This document shows, piece by piece, positions 51,178 to 53,826 of a DNA stretch of 53,826 nucleotides. The notes under the pieces were generated by a model. That model did no database searches. It saw only the letters and a program-made list of their open reading frames with translations, and was not told the origin of the DNA. The DNA is from Gammaproteobacteria bacterium (GTDB taxonomy: Bacteria; Pseudomonadota; Gammaproteobacteria; Steroidobacterales; PWYM01). The stretch spans positions 1 through 53,826 of the forward strand of contig PWZL01000042.1 of the NCBI GenBank assembly GCA_003567475.1. The letters run 5' to 3'. The number at the start of each line of letters is the position of its first letter. The first letter of the stretch is position 1. A program made the position numbers and the translations under genes.

Positions 51178-51196
51178 GGCCGGCGAGTCGCCGGCC
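51178..51196 (-). terminator. hairpin in the cobW 5' leader
   Basis: GGCCGGCG, a 3-nt loop, and CGCCGGCC: eight perfect pairs, between the Zur-like box and the cobW ribosome site. There is no T-run. It could block read-through from the upstream Smr gene or insulate the cobW message. Confidence 0.45.
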
Positions 51197-51208
51197 TGTC
51201 GTGAGTCG

Positions 51209-51231
51209 CGAGTGTTACAGGATAACATTTA
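51209..51231. promoter_or_regulatory. Zur-like operator upstream of cobW
   Basis: TGTTA (51213-51217) and TAACA (51223-51227) form a palindrome with a 5-nt centre, the same spacing as the gammaproteobacterial Zur box. Extending to ATAACATTT on one side, 16 of 23 positions agree with the consensus as I recall it. It overlaps the stop codon of the Smr gene and ends 54 nt before the cobW ATG. COG0523 genes are known Zur targets in other bacteria; no clear promoter hexamers were found. Confidence 0.6.
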
Positions 51232-51762
51232 TTGTTGGCGTTGCAGCAGCACGTAAATCGCCCCGGTGCCGCCGTCGCGCGGGGGCGTGGAGGCATAGCC
51301 CAGCACGCTGTCCCAGCGGCGCAGCCAGCGGTCGACCTCGTGTTTGAGTACCGGTCCACCGGGCCCGGAGCGCATGCCCTTGCCGTGCACCACACGCACG
51401 CATTTGAGCCGGCGGCGCAGGCACTCGGCGACGAATTCGACCAGCATCTCGCGGGCGCGCGCCACCGACATGCCGTGCAGGTCGATCTCGTCCTGGACTG
51501 CGAACTCGCCCCGCCGCAGGCGCCGGAAATCCCGCCGCGACAGCCTCGGGCCGCAGTAGTTGAGCTCTTCGCCGGTCTCCAGCAGCTGCTCGAAAGGCTC
51601 CATGCGCAGACTCTCGCCGAGCAGCGAGTGATCGCCGCCGCTGCGCCGGCGGACGCGCGGCCGGCGCCTGAGCTCATGGCGCGGCTCGCCTTCGAGCCGA
51701 CGGACGTCGGCCATGGCCTCGCGAAACAGGCGCTCGTCGTCATCGTCAGGCGTGTCGTCCAT
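51229..51762 (-). CDS. Smr-domain protein, SmrA-like
   Basis: A protein of 177 residues. An N-terminal acidic then basic region (MDDTPDDDDERLFREAMADV) is followed by the Smr domain with DLHGM at about 96-100, VVHGKGM near 126-132, and GTGAIYVLLQ at the end. Smr domains are found in MutS2 and in the mRNA nuclease SmrB that acts at collided ribosomes; the SmrA/YdaL branch is less understood. The length and LFREAMADV opening fit SmrA better than SmrB. Divergent from surE; first gene of the cassette, possibly separate from the Zur-controlled part. Confidence 0.88.
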   Translation of the reverse strand: MDDTPDDDDERLFREAMADVRRLEGEPRHELRRRPRVRRRSGGDHSLLGESLRMEPFEQLLETGEELNYCGPRLSRRDFRRLRRGEFAVQDEIDLHGMSVARAREMLVEFVAECLRRRLKCVRVVHGKGMRSGPGGPVLKHEVDRWLRRWDSVLGYASTPPRDGGTGAIYVLLQRQQ

Positions 51763-51846
51763 GCCAGGCCCTCGGTCGACCCTAAGTGCTGCGCCCGTGT
51801 CCGCGCGGCGGCCGCTTGCCCGGGTGCAGGTCAAGTGACTCAGAGC

Positions 51847-51876
51847 GCGACAGCGTCGCGGCAGTTCCAGTATATT
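51847..51876 (+). promoter_or_regulatory. candidate promoter of surE
   Basis: GCGACA (4 of 6) at 51847-51852, an 18-nt spacer, and TATATT (5 of 6) at 51871-51876, ending 28 nt before the surE GTG. Because surE is cut off from truD, it needs its own promoter. Confidence 0.5.
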
Positions 51877-51904
51877 GGCGCCGCCCTTCCTGACGGACAA
51901 CCAC

Positions 51905-52657
51905 GTGAAGATTCTGGTCAGCAACGACGACGGTTACCAGGCCTACGGCATCCGTTGCCTGGCGGCAGCCATGAGCGAACTCGGTGAAGTGGTGGTGATC
52001 GCTCCGGATCGCAACCGCAGTGGCGCCAGCAATTCCCTGACCCTCGAGGTACCGATACGGGTAGAACAGGTCGACGACCGCTTGTACTACGTCAACGGTA
52101 CGCCCACAGATTGCGTCCATATCGGGATCACCGGGCTGCTGGATTTCGAGCCCGACATGGTCGTCTCCGGGATCAACAACGGCGCGAACCTGGGCGACGA
52201 CACGCTGTATTCCGGCACGGTGGCCGCCGCCATGGAAGGCCGGTTTCTAGGCCTGCCTGCGGTGGCCTTCTCGCTGGTGGGGCATCAGCCTTCGCACTTC
52301 GAGACCGCCGCCGAGCTCGCCCGCCAGCTGATCGCGCGACTGGTGGACGATCCGCTGCCCCGCGACAGCATCCTGAGCGTCAACGTGCCGGACCTGCCGC
52401 TGGATGAGATCAAAGGCTGGCAGGCCACGCGGCTGGGTTTTCGTCATCGCTCGGAGCCGGTGGTGCGCATGAACGACCCGCGGGGGCGCCCGGTTTACTG
52501 GGTTGGCCCGGCGGGCGAGGGCCAGGATGCCGGCCCCGGAACCGACTTCCACGCGGTGGCCAACGGCTTTGTGTCCGTGACCCCGCTGAAGATCGATCTG
52601 ACCCACCACACCCAGGTCCGTGAACTCGAGACCTGGCTGGGGCCTGGCGGGCCGTGA
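51905..52657 (+). CDS. surE: 5'/3'-nucleotidase SurE
   Basis: A metal-dependent nucleoside monophosphatase/exopolyphosphatase important in stationary phase. The protein is 250 residues. D8-D9 in KILVSNDDG are the metal ligands; [21 protein letters not shown] and [25 protein letters not shown] are hallmarks. The start is GTG 51905, which gives the exact family N-terminus M-K-I-L; the longer frame upstream covers the -10 element. Confidence 0.96.
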   Translation: MKILVSNDDGYQAYGIRCLAAAMSELGEVVVIAPDRNRSGASNSLTLEVPIRVEQVDDRLYYVNGTPTDCVHIGITGLLDFEPDMVVSGINNGANLGDDTLYSGTVAAAMEGRFLGLPAVAFSLVGHQPSHFETAAELARQLIARLVDDPLPRDSILSVNVPDLPLDEIKGWQATRLGFRHRSEPVVRMNDPRGRPVYWVGPAGEGQDAGPGTDFHAVANGFVSVTPLKIDLTHHTQVRELETWLGPGGP

Positions 52658-53331
52658 TGTCCCACGGGGTCAGCCCCCAGGGCATCGGGATGACCTCGGC
52701 GCGAGCGCGCGAACGGCTGGTCGCGCGTCTGAAGCAGGGCGGCATCCGCGACCCGGAAGTGCTGGAGCGCATTCGCAGCGTACCCCGGCACCTGTTCGTC
52801 GATGAGGCGCTGGCCAGCCGCGCGTACGAGGACACCGCGCTGCCCATCGGCTTCGGTCAGACGATTTCCCAGCCCTGGGTTGTCGCGGCGATGACCCAGG
52901 CCTTGATCGAAGGGCGCGATCTGCCGCTGGGTCGCGTGCTGGAAGTCGGCACCGGCTGTGGCTATCAGAGTGCGGTGCTCGCGCCTTTCGCGGAAAAAAT
53001 CATCAGTATCGAGCGCATCGGTGCACTGGCACGCCGTGCCCGGCTGCGTCTGCGGGAGCTCAAGTGCCATCATGTCTCCGTGCGCCATGCCGACGGTATG
53101 GCGGGCTGGCCCCAGCTCGCGCCCTACGACGGCATCCTCGTGGCCGCCGCCCCCGAGCGGCTGCCCGAGGCGCTGGTGGCGCAGCTGGCCGAGGGCGGAC
53201 GGTTGGTCATGCCGGTCGGTCGCGAGGGTGCTCAGCGGCTGGTCCGCGTCACCCGTCGCGACGGGCGTCTGCGTCAGGAGCGTCTCGGTAGCGTCAGTTT
53301 CGTGCCCATGCTGGAGGGTCTGGCGCCATGA
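52657..53331 (+). CDS. pcm: protein-L-isoaspartate O-methyltransferase
   Basis: Repairs isoaspartyl residues using SAM. The protein is 224 residues. VPRHLFVDEAL, the PIGFGQTISQPWVVAAMTQAL block, VLEVGTGCGYQSAVLA (SAM motif I) and GRLVMPVG are characteristic. The start is taken as ATG 52657 overlapping the surE stop by one base; GTG 52654 is possible. Coupled to the following micro-ORF by ATGA. Confidence 0.96.
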   Translation: MSHGVSPQGIGMTSARARERLVARLKQGGIRDPEVLERIRSVPRHLFVDEALASRAYEDTALPIGFGQTISQPWVVAAMTQALIEGRDLPLGRVLEVGTGCGYQSAVLAPFAEKIISIERIGALARRARLRLRELKCHHVSVRHADGMAGWPQLAPYDGILVAAAPERLPEALVAQLAEGGRLVMPVGREGAQRLVRVTRRDGRLRQERLGSVSFVPMLEGLAP

Positions 53332-53465
53332 GGGTGTTCTCGGCGCTGTACCTGCGGGGGATGCACGGGGCCGGCCATCGACACGCTGGCACGGGGTTCG
53401 ACCGCTGGGGCGTCTGGGCCGGGCTGGCGGCGCTGCTGGCGGGGTCTTTCTGGCTGCAGCGATGA
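53328..53465 (+). CDS. 45-residue single-TM micro-protein between pcm and nlpD
   Basis: A short frame opening with ATG in the pcm stop (ATGA) and closing in an ATGA overlap with the lipoprotein gene, so it is tied at both ends to translated neighbours. The product begins MRVFSALYLRGMHGAGHRH and has one hydrophobic segment at about 29-43 (VWAGLAALLAGSFWL) ending QR. I recognise no family. The exact double overlap and the hydrophobic helix argue that it is translated. It could instead merely carry ribosomes to nlpD. Confidence 0.6.
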   Translation: MRVFSALYLRGMHGAGHRHAGTGFDRWGVWAGLAALLAGSFWLQR

Positions 53466-53826
53466 GCCTGTGGGTCAGGGCGGCATTGCTGCTGTTGATC
53501 TCGGGCGTGCTGCTCACGGCCTGCGGGGGCCAGGCCACGCGCTGGGATCCCGGCCCGCGGCAGCCGGCCGCCAGCCCTGGTGGACTCTATGTGGTCCAGC
53601 GCGGGGATACGCTCTATCAGATCGCCTTCCGCCATAGGCTGGACTGGCGCGATCTCGCCCGCTGGAACGGGCTGGGCAGCGGTGAGCTGATCTATCCTGG
53701 CCAGCGGCTGCGCCTGCATCCCCCGCCCGGAGGCACGGCGCAGGCGGCACGGCGGCCACCGCCCGCCGACGAGCGACCGCAGGCCACCGCGCCGCCGCGC
53801 ACGGCCTCGGCGCCCGCCGCGAGCCC
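53462..53826 (+). CDS. nlpD: NlpD-like LysM lipoprotein, N-terminal part
   Basis: Runs off the right edge after 121 codons. The lipoprotein signal is MSLWVRAALLLLISGVLLTAC, shown here as its lipobox LTAC with acylated Cys21 followed by GGQ. A LysM peptidoglycan-binding domain spans about 42-86 (YVVQRGDTLYQIAFRHRLD, LIYPGQRLRL), then a Pro/Ala-rich linker starts. In relatives an M23 LytM domain follows and activates amidase AmiC in cell separation; that part lies outside the window. Its place after surE-pcm supports NlpD. Confidence 0.88.
   Translation, partial: MSLWVRAALLLLISGVLLTACGGQATRWDPGPRQPAASPGGLYVVQRGDTLYQIAFRHRLDWRDLARWNGLGSGELIYPGQRLRLHPPPGGTAQAARRPPPADERPQATAPPRTASAPAAS

Overview
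This 53.8 kb window is a GC-rich, gene-dense stretch of a gammaproteobacterial chromosome. The macro-order rpsB-tsf-pyrH-frr-uppS-cdsA-dxr-rseP-bamA-skp-lpxD-fabZ-lpxA-lpxB-rnhB-dnaE-accA-tilS-pyrG-kdsA-eno-ftsB-ispD-ispF-truD, with surE-pcm-nlpD nearby, is typical of the class. The full LPS/BAM gene set shows a Gram-negative outer membrane. The divergent map-glnD-dapC-dapD-(ArsC-like)-dapE cluster, GTP-type PEP carboxykinase and strong GC bias point towards Chromatiales/Ectothiorhodospiraceae- or Xanthomonadales-like lineages; sequence reading alone cannot fix the genus. I see no IS element, prophage, CRISPR array, tRNA or rRNA, and no gene-free gap longer than 300 bases.

Layout. 1-12.8 kb is mixed: an unassigned membrane protein, dusA with an overlapping methyltransferase, a class III cyclase-FHA protein, pckG, a YoaA/DinG-type Fe-S helicase coupled to tsaB, phoB-phoR-phoU, dsbB, and two small hypothetical proteins (DUF2780-like, DUF4332-like). 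12.9-20.0 kb (minus strand) is the map-glnD-dapC-dapD-ArsC-like-dapE operon for the succinylase branch of DAP/lysine synthesis plus nitrogen sensing. 20.2-47.3 kb (plus strand) is the long housekeeping run: translation (S2, EF-Ts, RRF), UMP kinase, isoprenoid and phospholipid precursors, outer-membrane assembly, lipid A, Pol III alpha, acetyl-CoA carboxylase, tRNA-Ile lysidine, CTP, KDO, enolase, FtsB, MEP pathway and TruD. Most genes overlap by 1-11 nt and are translationally coupled.

At 47.4-51.8 kb a minus-strand four-gene cassette interrupts the usual truD-surE junction: Smr protein, COG0523/CobW GTPase, a BtuF-like protein without a signal peptide, and an exported S9 peptidase. The last three genes overlap end to end, and a good Zur-like operator lies just ahead of cobW. 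This is the most accessory-looking and least explained part of the window. 51.9-53.8 kb resumes surE-pcm, a 45-codon single-TM micro-ORF and the start of an NlpD-like lipoprotein that runs off the right edge.

RNA structure is conspicuous. The 201 nt between tilS and pyrG fold into several hairpins, including a long stem of about 18 pairs. rpsB has a multi-branched leader, and the rpsB-tsf gap holds a hairpin plus U-tract. Long inverted repeats overlap the 3' ends of truD and dsbB at convergent junctions. All functions are assigned by reading motifs; no search or folding program was run.
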